A model generated the notes under the pieces. That model saw nothing but the letters and a program-made list of their open reading frames with translations, ran no database searches and was not told where the DNA came from. The translations under genes were made by a program, and so were the position numbers. From Granulicella tundricola MP5ACTX9 (GTDB taxonomy: Bacteria; Acidobacteriota; Terriglobia; Terriglobales; Acidobacteriaceae), in NCBI RefSeq assembly GCF_000178975.2, contig NC_015064.1:2170001-2234000 (forward strand): a stretch of 64,000 nucleotides of DNA. The letters run 5' to 3'. Position 1 is the first letter of the stretch; each line of letters starts with the position of its first letter. Positions 19,272 to 28,579 of this stretch are shown here, one piece after another.

Positions 19272-20324
19272 GTGAAAGAAACGCTGCTTCAAGGGAACAT
19301 CTCCGATCTCGCGCCAACGTCGCTTCAAGAGGACGTGGCGAAGAGCGTTTTTGATGTTTCGATCATCATTGTTTCTTTCAATACGCAGGCGATTCTGCGT
19401 GAGTGTCTCGAGTCTGTCTTTCGTGAAGCCCACCCATTTCGTGCTGAGGTCTTCGTGGTGGACAATGCGTCCATGGATGGCTCGGCAGAGATGGTGGAAC
19501 GTCAGTTCCCTGCCGTTCGCCTGATACGCAGCGAGGTCAACCTGGGCTTTGGGGGCGCTAACAATCTCGCATTGAAGCAGGCGCGTGGGCGGTTCTTCGT
19601 CCTGCTGAACTCGGATGCGTTCTTCGCTCCGGGGGCGCTGGCGTTGGCGCTCGAGCACATGGAGGAGACGCCGGACTGTGCGCTGGGCGGTTGTCTCCTG
19701 GTGGGTCGCGATGGAAGCTCACAGCCGTCTTCGCGCTGCTTTCACACGGTGATTGGCGATGCCATCGTGCTGACCGGGCTGGCGGCAAAGTTTCCGAAGT
19801 CACGTATTCTGGGGCGGTTTGATCGAACCTGGGCGGATGAGAGCGTGCCGAGCAAGGTGGACTGGGTGCCGGGAGCGTTCTCGATCGTGCGGCCTGAAGC
19901 GTTGCGTCAGGTCGGGCTGTTCGACCCCGACTTCTTTCTTTACTACGAAGAGGTTGACCTTTGCCTGCGGATGAAGCGGGCCGGGCTGAAGGTCTGGTAC
20001 TGGCCGGATGTGGTGGTGACGCATGTTGGCGGAGAGTCTTCACGGCAGCTCAAGTCCATGGACTACTCGTCGCCCGCATCCCAGGTGGTGAAGTGGCGCA
20101 TGCGCAGCACGCTACTGTACTACCGCAAGCATCATGGCTCCAAGGCCCTGCTGGCGAAGTGGCTGGAAAAGACGCTGTATTGGTTCACGATACTCCGTAA
20201 CCGCTGGAGCGGAGAGCCATGGAGGCAGAGGCGGGCAAACTACAACCGCTCCCTGATCCGCCTGATGGATGAGGCGTGGAAGGACACGCAGGGCGGTCGC
20301 GTGTCACCGGCTCGGCCCTGGTAA
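19272..20324 (+). CDS. Glycosyltransferase family 2 (rhamnosyltransferase-like)
   Basis: A 350-residue GT-A enzyme. It has the start FDVSIIIVSFNTQAILRECL, the nucleotide-binding VVDNASMDGS, the NLGFGGANN motif typical of WbbL/RfbN-like rhamnosyltransferases, the metal site LLNSDAFF, and GLFDPDFFLYYEEVDLCLRMKRAG with the catalytic-base Glu/Asp pair. It should add an inverting linkage, often rhamnose, to the growing repeat unit. The GTG start at 19272 has AAGGGG (19259-19264) at good spacing and lies 17 bases after the preceding glycosyltransferase, so the two are probably co-transcribed. Confidence 0.9.
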   Translation: MKETLLQGNISDLAPTSLQEDVAKSVFDVSIIIVSFNTQAILRECLESVFREAHPFRAEVFVVDNASMDGSAEMVERQFPAVRLIRSEVNLGFGGANNLALKQARGRFFVLLNSDAFFAPGALALALEHMEETPDCALGGCLLVGRDGSSQPSSRCFHTVIGDAIVLTGLAAKFPKSRILGRFDRTWADESVPSKVDWVPGAFSIVRPEALRQVGLFDPDFFLYYEEVDLCLRMKRAGLKVWYWPDVVVTHVGGESSRQLKSMDYSSPASQVVKWRMRSTLLYYRKHHGSKALLAKWLEKTLYWFTILRNRWSGEPWRQRRANYNRSLIRLMDEAWKDTQGGRVSPARPW

Positions 20325-20360
20325 TGTGTTACACCTAAGACGGTCTTCGATTCCTGCCCA

Positions 20361-20963
20361 ATGAGTTCCCCGTTCAAATCGCTGCTTGTTGCCCCGTTGC
20401 GCGGCCTACTGCGTGTGAGCGCTGGCGTGCGTGAGTCGGTGCGTCGGATCTATTCTCACGCAGCGCTGGCGGCGCAGTTGAAGCAGGCGCTGCCAGCGTC
20501 TGTCGTCGTGCTAGGCAGAGTGCTGGTGTATGGGACTGGAGAGATTCGCTTTGGGCAGGACACACTGCTCTATCCAGACCTTCACCTGGAGACGCAGGGC
20601 GGGGCGAGGCTGAATCTGGGTGATGGCGTTGTGATCTCTCGCGGCGTTCATCTGGTGGCGATGGCAGGGATCACGATTGGGGCGGGTTCGATGATCGGCG
20701 AATACGCCAGTCTGCGCGACGCCAATCATGCACGCAAAGATGGAGTGGCGATCCGCGACGCGGGCCACACGGCCAGGCCGATTACGCTGGGTAAAGAAGT
20801 CTGGGTGGGACGGGGCGCGGCGATCCTGGCTGGTGTGACGATTGGAGATCACGCGACGATTGGGGCCAATGCGGTTGTGACGCGGGATGTTCCTGCCGGT
20901 GCGGTGGTGGGCGGAGTGCCTGCGGTTGCGTTGCGTCAGCGTCAAGCACTGCCGAACGGCTGA
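20361..20963 (+). CDS. Hexapeptide-repeat (left-handed beta-helix) acyltransferase
   Basis: A 200-residue protein. From about residue 60 it shows hexad repeats (LNLGDGVVISRGVHLV, ITIGAGSMIGEYASL, ITLGKEVWVGRGAAIL, VTIGDHATIGANAVVT) ending in VPAGAVVGGVPA, the signature of the maltose/galactoside O-acetyltransferase (NeuD/WbbJ-like) group. The DANHARK loop probably supplies the catalytic His. It likely O-acetylates a sugar using acetyl-CoA in the cytoplasm. It follows two glycosyltransferases on the same strand and converges with the next glycosyltransferase two bases away. Confidence 0.88.
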   Translation: MSSPFKSLLVAPLRGLLRVSAGVRESVRRIYSHAALAAQLKQALPASVVVLGRVLVYGTGEIRFGQDTLLYPDLHLETQGGARLNLGDGVVISRGVHLVAMAGITIGAGSMIGEYASLRDANHARKDGVAIRDAGHTARPITLGKEVWVGRGAAILAGVTIGDHATIGANAVVTRDVPAGAVVGGVPAVALRQRQALPNG

Positions 20964-20965
20964 CG

Positions 20966-21988
20966 TCAGGGACGCTTGTACTCCACAAGATCAGAGCGCA
21001 GGCCGCGCCGACGATTGCGGCGAAACTGAAGCTGGCCCCAGTAGATGGGAAGTTGCTGCAGGTGAGAATGGATGCCGTAGAGCATGAGTGCGGTGCGGTC
21101 GGTGGACTTCCATCTGGCTTTATAAGCTGTCCTCAGCACAAGCAGGACGAAGAGGCACACACCTATGAGGATGGGCAGGACGCTCCGTAGCACGGCGGCG
21201 GTCAGCAGCGTGAGCAACGCAGCGCCAATCAGGGTAAATGCACGGTTGCGATTGCGTCTGACGTCCTCACTCCAGAAAGGTTGCGCTGTCCGGGAGAAAC
21301 GGTCTGCGACCTCAGCAAAGGCGTGGCCGGCGCGTGTGGCACGCCGCCAGTACTGGCTGAAACGCGTGATGGCGAGATCGTGACCAGTCATGGGGTGATC
21401 GACATGCAGGATAAGGCTACCCGCGCCGAGGATGCGACGGCAAAGCTCCGGCTCTTCACCGGCGATGAGCGTCTCATCGAAGCCGTTCATCTCCGCGAGA
21501 ACATCGCGGCGGAAGAGCGCGTCGCCGCCGCAGAACGGCGTGAATCCTGGAGCGTAGATCCAGTCGAGATCGAGGACGCGATTGTAGAGCGATTGCTCCG
21601 GATGAATCTCCCGGCGGTGGCCCCAGACGACGGCGATCTTCGAGTCTGCGAAGGACGGCAGCGAGTCTTGCACAAAGGCCGGATGGAGTACGGTGTCGCC
21701 ATCCAGGAAGAGCACGATATCGCCTGAAGCGGCTCTCCAGCCCGCGTTGCGACCGAGGGCGGCGGTTGGGCGCTCTGGTGTCAGCGCGACGCTCTTTGCG
21801 CCCATCGATGCAGCCAGCGCGAGACTGCCGTCGGTTGAACCGGAGTCGACATAGATGACCTCAAGCGACCAGGCTCCGCGCTCCATGGCTGCGATGGAGT
21901 CAAGGCAGCGGCGCAGGCGCTCTCCTTCGTTTCTCCCGATGACGACGACGGAGAGCATCGTGACGACGTCCAGCGCGCGGCGGTTCAT
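20966..21988 (-). CDS. Glycosyltransferase family 2
   Basis: A 340-residue protein with a GT2 catalytic domain: LSVVVIGRNEGERLRRCLDSI, VIYVDSGSTDGSL, the metal-binding VLFLDGDTVLHPAF and GGDALFRRDVLAEMNGFDETLIAGEEPELCRRI. One or two C-terminal hydrophobic helices (FTLIGAALLTLLTAAVL) probably anchor it to the inner membrane. ATG 21988 is chosen because it overlaps the preceding stop (ATGA, 21985-21988); the frame is open upstream to 22090 but that part is Arg/His-rich and overlaps the acetyltransferase. It is the last gene of a minus-strand run with the export genes. Confidence 0.9.
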   Translation of the reverse strand: MNRRALDVVTMLSVVVIGRNEGERLRRCLDSIAAMERGAWSLEVIYVDSGSTDGSLALAASMGAKSVALTPERPTAALGRNAGWRAASGDIVLFLDGDTVLHPAFVQDSLPSFADSKIAVVWGHRREIHPEQSLYNRVLDLDWIYAPGFTPFCGGDALFRRDVLAEMNGFDETLIAGEEPELCRRILGAGSLILHVDHPMTGHDLAITRFSQYWRRATRAGHAFAEVADRFSRTAQPFWSEDVRRNRNRAFTLIGAALLTLLTAAVLRSVLPILIGVCLFVLLVLRTAYKARWKSTDRTALMLYGIHSHLQQLPIYWGQLQFRRNRRRGLRSDLVEYKRP

Positions 21989-22527
21989 GGCTCGAACGCC
22001 GCGAGCGGGAGGGCTGCATCGACTGCGGACTTGCGCGGGATGATGCGTGCCGGGATGCCGACGGCGATGCAGCCGTCGGGCACATCGCACAGCACGACGG
22101 CGTTAGCGCCGATGGAGACATCGTTGCCGATGCGGATGGGACCGAGCAGCTTGGCACCCGCACCGATATCGACGCGGTCTCCAAGCTGAGGCGAGCCGCG
22201 CAGGCCGCGATGACGCAGGCCGACGGTGACGCCGTTACGCACGATGCAGTCATCGCCGAAAATGGCGTCTCCGCTGATGACGATGCCGCCTACGTGTTCG
22301 ATGACGAAGCGCTTACCGATCACGGTCTCACACGGCATCTCGATCCCGAAGAGGGCGTCCGAAAAGAACTTCAGGAGCTTGTAGAAGAACGAGAGAGGCG
22401 CGCGCAGAGGCCGCCAACCGACGCTATAGCGCCAGCGCCCGAAGCGGTATACGACGAGCGCCCAGAAGCCATGGCGGCCCCAGTTGCTATCATGGGTGCG
22501 CCAGTCTTCGCGAATGTTAGCGAACAT
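21985..22527 (-). CDS. Serine acetyltransferase-like hexapeptide-repeat acetyltransferase
   Basis: A 180-residue protein with the CysE/colanic-type arrangement: an N-terminal helical part (MFANIREDWRTHDSNWGRHG), then the beta-helix with VIEHVGGIVISGDAIFGDD, RNGVTVG and VDIGAGAKLLGPIRIG, ending in GIPARIIP. Although the fold matches serine O-acetyltransferases, placement between a Wzc-like protein and a GT2 enzyme favours sugar O-acetylation in exopolysaccharide synthesis over cysteine synthesis. It starts 14 bases after the upstream gene ends and overlaps the next gene by ATGA. Confidence 0.88.
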   Translation of the reverse strand: MFANIREDWRTHDSNWGRHGFWALVVYRFGRWRYSVGWRPLRAPLSFFYKLLKFFSDALFGIEMPCETVIGKRFVIEHVGGIVISGDAIFGDDCIVRNGVTVGLRHRGLRGSPQLGDRVDIGAGAKLLGPIRIGNDVSIGANAVVLCDVPDGCIAVGIPARIIPRKSAVDAALPLAAFEP

Positions 22528-22541
22528 GTTGGCTCCCGCGC

Positions 22542-25500
22542 CTAACGGCCGCTCCGCTCTTCGAGAGCTTCTTCCGCATCAGGGGCCGAGGTGTAATTGC
22601 GGGACCGATTTCCCGTATGCGCCTCCCCACCGAACTTGCTGAGCATGCCCCAGCTGCGGGTCATCCGGCCGGTCTCCGGCTGGATGGTTCCCTCGCTTCG
22701 TGCGGGGAGCTTCGCGGTGGATGCAGAGGTCGATGTCTCGCGCAGTTCAGCGGCCCGTCGTATCCCGTTGATGGCGGCTCTGGGTTCTTGGACGGGTTCA
22801 AGCTCGGGAGCATGTTGCACGTGTTGGACGGGAGCGGCCTCGGGAATAGGAGCCCACCTCTCCGGCACCGGAGGAGAAACAATGAATTCAGGCTCTTCGA
22901 CCACGCTTGAGCGCGAAGGCTCGGCGACCGGCTCGGCAAACACTGGCTCTTCGTAGACCTCATGCACTGCTTCGAACTTCTCTTCTTCCGCGATCGCCAG
23001 GGCTTCAGTCTTTACGACTGGCTCGGCTTCTGCCGCAGCTATGGGCTCTTGCTCTACGTGCGCGACCGGCTCGAAATGATGTGGCGTCCAAACGGGTGAC
23101 GGTGGCGGGTCCTCCGCTGCGATCTCTTCCTCGGGCGCAAGCTCTGCATGCACGATGTGGACCGGAGAGGCTTGCGCGTGGTGCGGAGCCTCCTCCATTC
23201 CATGCTGTACGGGTTCGGATGGGTGATGCTCGTGGAAGACGGGATACTCTTCTATGACTTCGGTGACCTCTTCCGCATGCGCTTCAGGTGCAGATCCCAT
23301 CTCAGCTTCGACTGAATGATGCACATGCATGGGAATGATTTCGTAGGGCGTCGTGAGTGCGGGAACAGGTTCTTCGACGACGGGTTCTGGCTCCGGGGCC
23401 GCTTCAACGACGGGTGAGGCAGAGGCCACTTCAAACGCTGGCTCAACCGTGGTTTCAAGGACCGCCGGCTCAGGCTGCGCAGCGGAATGGGGAGCGGCTT
23501 GCGAGGCGGCATTCGGGTTCAACAATCGCTCCAACCACACACGAGCACGTTCGGACGGTTCGTCCTCCGGCTCGAAGACCAGATTGTTGCGTGGCGACTC
23601 AGTCGTCATCACAGGCTCCGCAGTCTCTGGTTCGTTGACGTGCTGGTGAAGCGGTGTGACCGCTGACGCGATCTGTTCTTCTTCATCGTCAACGGCGTGT
23701 CCGGCATTGACGACTTCATGCGCTACGTGCGGCTCCTGCATCGCGGCAGCAAGCGGTACGAAGTCGTGCTCGCGCGCGTGCGGATACTGTTCTTCTTCGT
23801 GTGTTTCGTCGAAGGAATGCATGTCGAAGTGGTGAGAGGGAGCTGCGGCAACAGGTTCATCCAGGCTGCCGTCCCACTCCTCGGCCAGCGGAGCAGGCTC
23901 TACGTATGACGAGACTGGTTCGGGAGCTTCATGATGGCCGAAAGCCTCATGTTGGACCTCAGTTCTGTCGGACTCAATGGTGCTCGCGGCATGGCTTGCG
24001 TACTGTAGAGAGTCAGCAGGTGTGGCCGGAGCTTGGGAGGCGGGAACGGGGGTGCCTCGTTGCGCCGCACGTTTGGCCTGCACGGAGCGTGCGGCATCCT
24101 GCGCCTGCGCGTTCCAGCGGGTCTCGAGTACAGCAATGGCGTTCTTGAAGGATGGGTCGGCGTGCTTCAGTTGCAGATCCTTCAGGACTGCACCCACCCC
24201 GGCTACATTGAGGCGATCCAGCAATGTGGCAGCCTGGGTTAGTTCCGTGCGCAGCGTGAGGCCGGAGCCTGCGATGAGGATGGCCGCGTCCGCGCTGCGT
24301 ACCGCATACTCTGCCGCGGCGGAGTGAAGCAGAGGCGGAGCGTCGATCAAGAGAAGATCGTGGCTGCGCTTCAGCATCGTCAGGTTGGTGGCGGCATAGC
24401 CTTCGTGCCCTTCATTGTGCCGCAGCGCGATCGAGCCCGAGCCGGCATCCACCTTCAGGCGCGGCATAGGCACGCCGCCGACGTGAGGCTGAAGCAGGGT
24501 CGGGGCTTCCGTGATCAGGACGGTGAAGCCCAGCTCTTCCAGCTTCTCCTGCAGCACCAGAACCAGGCCTGTCACCGAAACGCTTGGGCTGACCGCGGTG
24601 AAGACGAAGCTGCGTGCGTCGCTCACCCGGTAAGCCGTCTCGATCCCTGCCGCGAGGCGCAGCACGTATTCTTCGATGGTGGCGCTTGAAACCTCATCCC
24701 GGGATGGCAGCACGCCGATCGGTGGGAAGCCAAGCACAGTTTGCAGGTCGTGCTCGGTGTAGACGAGCGGATCGCGCTTATGCGCCAGCACAGCCGCGGC
24801 AGCACCCATCATCAACGCCAGAGGGAGCGCCAGCAGAAGCAGGAGCTTACGCTTGCTCGGCTCCGGGGAAAGTGGCACGGAGGCAGCGACCGAAAGATGT
24901 GCGAGTCCGGGGCCGTTCGCCTCCAGTTGAAGGCCGCGAATCGCATCCTCTACCGTGGCGAAACGAGCGGTGAGGCGCGTGATATCGGAGTAGAGCTCAG
25001 AGGCACGTTGCAGCTTTGGCGCGGCCCCGGTGGCCGTCGCAGTCTGGTGCGCAAGCTGCGCGTTCAGCATGCCCTCGACGCTGGCAGTGCGCTGAAGTTC
25101 CAGGCCCAACTTGTCTTCCACTCGCTTCGCTGCCTGCTGGCGTAGCTGCGAGGTTTGCTTATCAAGCGAGCGGTCCAGATCCGACATCTCATCCTGATCC
25201 TGCTTGTAGACCGGGTTGGATGGCGTCAGGCCGGCCATTTGGCTGCTCAGAAGCGCCTTGCGCTGGTTGATGGTCGACTTCAGGCTGGCAAGGCCGGCGT
25301 CGTTCTGCAGCACGTCATCGGCAGCCGAGTTCAGGCCGGCAGTCTCTGCGCCACCGTTACCCCGTACCGAGGAAAGCTGGGCCAGTGCGACGTCGTGAGC
25401 GGAGCGTGCCATCGCCAACTGGGTGCGAACGCCGGCGAGCTGAACGTCATAGGGATTGCCGGTCTCACCCACCGGATTGGCCACGCCGAGCGACGAGCTC

Positions 25501-26150
25501 AGAGTGGCCTGTTCGGTACGGTCCTCGGAGAGTTCGCTTTGAATCCTCTGCCGTTCCTGGGTCAGGAGCTCGAGCCGCTGCGAGGAGGTCTCGTGCTCGT
25601 CCTTGCGGCCTTGTTCGAGATAGGCGTTGGTGACCGCGTTGACGGTTGCCGCAACGGATTCGGCATCGGAGCCCTGGAGCGTGATCGAGAGCTGGTAGCT
25701 GTTCAGCACGCGCTCGACCTTCAACTGCTTCTGCAGACGTGCCACGGCGGACTGATCGGACTCGTGCGGAAACTGGAACGCACCCACCGGCAGACGCTTG
25801 AGGGCGGCGGTCAGGATATCGGGCCGGATGGCGGTCTGCATCTGCTGCTGGAGATAGGAGTCATAACGCCCGGCGTCAAAGGCGCCTGTTGAGGTGTCGC
25901 CCAGCACCTTTGCAGTCTGGGGCTCTACATAGGTCAGGCTTTGAGCCGAATAGATTGACTTGCGCGAGAGCGCAAAGCCGACAACGATGACGAAGACAGC
26001 GACGGCCACCCACGCCGCAAGCCTTGGACGCATGCGCAGGCTGCGCATCAGTTCAGGGTCAAAGCCGGGGCTTTCGGCGCGCTGCACGTTCATCGCGGAG
26101 GCCGGTGAGGCTAGCCCTTCAGGCGTCGATTTGTTGTTTCCAGTGCTCAT
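22542..26150 (-). CDS. Wzz/GumC-Wzc-like exopolysaccharide chain-length protein with degenerate kinase domain and long acidic tail
   Basis: About 1202 residues. A first membrane helix lies at about 46-63 (AAWVAVAVFVIVVGFALS), followed by a Wzz-type periplasmic region with long coiled-coil stretches (about 100-420) and a second helix (LLLLLALPLALMMGAAAAVLA). The cytoplasmic domain resembles a bacterial tyrosine kinase: its LLLIDAPPLL Walker-A'/B segment is kept, but the expected GEGKST P-loop near 520-530 reads SPSVSVTG, so ATP binding is doubtful. The last roughly 480 residues are low complexity, rich in Glu, Pro, Ala and His, and lack the C-terminal Tyr cluster of true Wzc kinases. ATG 26150 is preferred over TTG 26177. 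It sits directly after the Wza-like export gene. Confidence 0.88.
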   Translation of the reverse strand: MSTGNNKSTPEGLASPASAMNVQRAESPGFDPELMRSLRMRPRLAAWVAVAVFVIVVGFALSRKSIYSAQSLTYVEPQTAKVLGDTSTGAFDAGRYDSYLQQQMQTAIRPDILTAALKRLPVGAFQFPHESDQSAVARLQKQLKVERVLNSYQLSITLQGSDAESVAATVNAVTNAYLEQGRKDEHETSSQRLELLTQERQRIQSELSEDRTEQATLSSSLGVANPVGETGNPYDVQLAGVRTQLAMARSAHDVALAQLSSVRGNGGAETAGLNSAADDVLQNDAGLASLKSTINQRKALLSSQMAGLTPSNPVYKQDQDEMSDLDRSLDKQTSQLRQQAAKRVEDKLGLELQRTASVEGMLNAQLAHQTATATGAAPKLQRASELYSDITRLTARFATVEDAIRGLQLEANGPGLAHLSVAASVPLSPEPSKRKLLLLLALPLALMMGAAAAVLAHKRDPLVYTEHDLQTVLGFPPIGVLPSRDEVSSATIEEYVLRLAAGIETAYRVSDARSFVFTAVSPSVSVTGLVLVLQEKLEELGFTVLITEAPTLLQPHVGGVPMPRLKVDAGSGSIALRHNEGHEGYAATNLTMLKRSHDLLLIDAPPLLHSAAAEYAVRSADAAILIAGSGLTLRTELTQAATLLDRLNVAGVGAVLKDLQLKHADPSFKNAIAVLETRWNAQAQDAARSVQAKRAAQRGTPVPASQAPATPADSLQYASHAASTIESDRTEVQHEAFGHHEAPEPVSSYVEPAPLAEEWDGSLDEPVAAAPSHHFDMHSFDETHEEEQYPHAREHDFVPLAAAMQEPHVAHEVVNAGHAVDDEEEQIASAVTPLHQHVNEPETAEPVMTTESPRNNLVFEPEDEPSERARVWLERLLNPNAASQAAPHSAAQPEPAVLETTVEPAFEVASASPVVEAAPEPEPVVEEPVPALTTPYEIIPMHVHHSVEAEMGSAPEAHAEEVTEVIEEYPVFHEHHPSEPVQHGMEEAPHHAQASPVHIVHAELAPEEEIAAEDPPPSPVWTPHHFEPVAHVEQEPIAAAEAEPVVKTEALAIAEEEKFEAVHEVYEEPVFAEPVAEPSRSSVVEEPEFIVSPPVPERWAPIPEAAPVQHVQHAPELEPVQEPRAAINGIRRAAELRETSTSASTAKLPARSEGTIQPETGRMTRSWGMLSKFGGEAHTGNRSRNYTSAPDAEEALEERSGR

Positions 26151-26192
26151 TGCTTCCTTGGTCCCTGCCGTTGCCAACCGGGCTGGTCTGAT

Positions 26193-27269
26193 CTAGTGCG
26201 AGATGAGTGCCGACCCAGTAAACAGGGTAATTGCCGGGGAGAGTTTATCGATGATGTACGCGGCTTTATTGAAACCGCTCTCCGGGATAAAGATGATGTC
26301 GCCGGACTGAAGCGTGAGGTCAAGCGGGCTGGGTTGAAGGATCTGCTTGAACGGAACGATGCGGGTCTTGCCGTTGACGATCTGGATCACCTGGATGTTC
26401 GGATTGCCGCCCGCCTCCTGCGTGAGACCACCAGCCAGTGCGATCAGCTTCGGCAGGGTGGACGTGCTGTCCAGTTGCAGAGCACCTGGATGCTGCACCT
26501 GGCCCAGCACGGAGACATAACGCTCCGCCGGCGAAGGGACATAGATAATGTCGTCACGCTTCAGGCGAATATCCGCGAGCGCGTTCCCGCTGTCCAGCAG
26601 GCTCTTGAGGTTGACCCAGAGAACCTTATCCGATCCACGATAAATCGCGCAGCGTTCCGGTACGCCCAGCATGGCGGGTTGCAGGCTGGCCTGCATGCTG
26701 AAGGCCGTGGAACCAGTACCGCCCCCACTATTACTGCGCGGATTGCCTGAGGCTCCGCCGCGCGTCACCACTTCGAGCAGGGTCGGCGGACGATCGAAGG
26801 TCTGGACGCCGGGATGCTCCACCGCGCCCAACAACAGGACCTGATTGGAGGTGTACTTATCCACACCGACCGTCACGCTGAGGCTGGCGTAAAACGGCTT
26901 CAACGCCGCGACGACAGCATCAGCGGCCTCCTGGCGGCTCTTATCGGCAAGAAAGATGGAGCCGGCCATGGGCAGGGTCACCTTGCCGTCGGGGCCGATG
27001 ACATTCTTGCTGTTCAACTCGGGACGGCCGCCGTAGTCGATGGAGATCTCATCACCCCGGCCAAGGATGTACTCAGCATTCGCCTCAGGCTCGAACTCCC
27101 GCAACGAGAGCATGGGGTTGGTTTTGAGTGGCACCGTAGCGGCCGCATCCGGCTGTTGCGCCAAGCTGCCGGCGCATGGGATCGCAAAGCCTAACGTAAG
27201 CGTCAGCAAAGCCGCTGATGAGACTTGGGTGGTACAGCGCCGCACCTGCCGGGAAATCCTTTGTGTCAT
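26193..27269 (-). CDS. Polysaccharide export protein, Wza/OtnA-like (Poly_export and SLBB domains)
   Basis: About 358 residues with an N-terminal signal peptide (LLTLTLGFAIPCAGSLAQ). A Poly_export domain begins at YILGRGDEISIDYGGRPEL and continues through IGPDGKVTLPMAGSIFLA. Two SLBB-type segments follow (VLLLGAVEHPGVQTFDRPPTLLEVV and YVSVLGQVQHPGALQL). It should form the outer-membrane export channel working with the Wzc-like protein encoded 42 bases downstream. No lipobox is evident; a Cys occurs within the signal region but without a proper lipobox context. ATG 27269 is chosen over the in-frame TTG six bases upstream. Confidence 0.92.
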   Translation of the reverse strand: MTQRISRQVRRCTTQVSSAALLTLTLGFAIPCAGSLAQQPDAAATVPLKTNPMLSLREFEPEANAEYILGRGDEISIDYGGRPELNSKNVIGPDGKVTLPMAGSIFLADKSRQEAADAVVAALKPFYASLSVTVGVDKYTSNQVLLLGAVEHPGVQTFDRPPTLLEVVTRGGASGNPRSNSGGGTGSTAFSMQASLQPAMLGVPERCAIYRGSDKVLWVNLKSLLDSGNALADIRLKRDDIIYVPSPAERYVSVLGQVQHPGALQLDSTSTLPKLIALAGGLTQEAGGNPNIQVIQIVNGKTRIVPFKQILQPSPLDLTLQSGDIIFIPESGFNKAAYIIDKLSPAITLFTGSALISH

Positions 27270-27373
27270 TCTCAAGCCGTCAACCCCTGCTTCCAGCTGC
27301 CCTTATGGTATCTCCAAGGGCTGATCTCTCTACACTTACCTTTACTCATAGAAACCCGATAGCCGCATCCTGG

Positions 27374-28579
27374 CTAAACCTTGACCGGGCCGGCGTGGAC
27401 GCCCGCGGGTGTCCTTGTCCCCTTATCGACCATTTGAGCCTTCCATTCCACCTCCGACTGTCCGACACTGGCGAGCCGGACTGCGTCTGCCAGTGACGGG
27501 GCCAGCAGGAAGAGGTCCAACATGGCGGAGAATTGGAGAACCCGTTTGACCGGATTCGACATTCCAGCCAGCCAGACCTGCAGCCCTGCGGCCATCATGG
27601 TGCGACGCGCCTCCAACAGACAACCCAACCCATCGGCCTCGATCCGTGCGGTCGCGGAGAGATCGATCACCAGCATCTGGTGTTCCTTGGCCGCCGCCGT
27701 GGCCTCGGTCGTCAGCAGGCTGCAGAGGTCGCCGCTCAGCGTCTCAGGTGCGGTCGCAACGCGAACGCCGCCCAGGACCGTGACGCCGATCTTTTCAGCC
27801 AGCGGACTATGCGGCTGCAGGCGGCTGACGGCAACACCCAGCGGCAGGTGGCGGATCAGCGCGGCGGCATCGTAGGCATAGCGCGGCAGCAGACGGGACG
27901 GTTCCTGGAGCAGCCGATACAGCCACTCCAGTTGCAGCTTCTGAATCCATGCGGGCGCACGCTTCAGGTTGCCGGCGATCATATCGAACGCGCCGCCGAT
28001 CCCGATGGCGACCGGGACTTTCAAACGCTTGCGATTGCGATGAATCCAGATCTCCTGCTTTGGATTTCCGAATGCCACCAGCAGGATGTGCGGCTTGGCC
28101 AGATCGATCTGGCGAAGGATCTCCACATCGTCCATCTCATGAAGCGCCTGAAGCGGAGGGGAGTACCGCCCAACGATGTGTGTGCCTGGGTAGTCGCGTT
28201 CCAACACCTGTGCGGCCTTACGAGAGCTTGCCTCGGATGCGCCCAGAAAAAAGATGCCGTAACCGCGCAGCGCAGAGAGCTTGGCCAGCTCAGGAATGAG
28301 GTCGACTCCGGTCACGCGCTCCTGCAATGGCTTGCCGAAGAGCTTGGCGGCCCAGATCATGGGTGCACCATCCGGTAGCACCATGCTGCAATCGCAGATG
28401 ACGCGTTGCAGATAAACGTCTTTGAGGGAGTTACGTGCGAAGTCGAGATTCGCCGTGGCGATCTGGTGGGTGCGGCCTGATGCGATATTCTCTTCGACCC
28501 GCGCTACCGCTTCTGCCATCGTCACGTTCGTAATGGGAAGTCCGAACAGCGCTACGGTCTTCGCAGCCTTGTTGCTCAT
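27374..28579 (-). CDS. WecG/TagA/CpsF-type glycosyltransferase fused to a C-terminal STAS domain
   Basis: Residues about 10-245 match the WecG/TagA (GT26) family: TANLDFARNSL, VLPDGAPMIWAAKLFGKPL, RVTGVDLIPEL, YGIFFLGA, and AFGNPKQEIWIHRNR near 175. This family transfers ManNAcA/ManNAc-type sugars or related residues to lipid-linked acceptors. Residues about 275-390 look like a STAS domain (LVIDLSATARIEADGLGCLLEARR), where the usual phosphorylatable Ser of the DSSGLG motif is Asp316. GT26 proteins usually stop near 250 residues, so this 401-residue form is a fusion. ATG 28579 has GAGAG upstream. It precedes the Wza/Wzc-like genes on the same strand with a gap of about 100 bases. Confidence 0.88.
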   Translation of the reverse strand: MSNKAAKTVALFGLPITNVTMAEAVARVEENIASGRTHQIATANLDFARNSLKDVYLQRVICDCSMVLPDGAPMIWAAKLFGKPLQERVTGVDLIPELAKLSALRGYGIFFLGASEASSRKAAQVLERDYPGTHIVGRYSPPLQALHEMDDVEILRQIDLAKPHILLVAFGNPKQEIWIHRNRKRLKVPVAIGIGGAFDMIAGNLKRAPAWIQKLQLEWLYRLLQEPSRLLPRYAYDAAALIRHLPLGVAVSRLQPHSPLAEKIGVTVLGGVRVATAPETLSGDLCSLLTTEATAAAKEHQMLVIDLSATARIEADGLGCLLEARRTMMAAGLQVWLAGMSNPVKRVLQFSAMLDLFLLAPSLADAVRLASVGQSEVEWKAQMVDKGTRTPAGVHAGPVKV

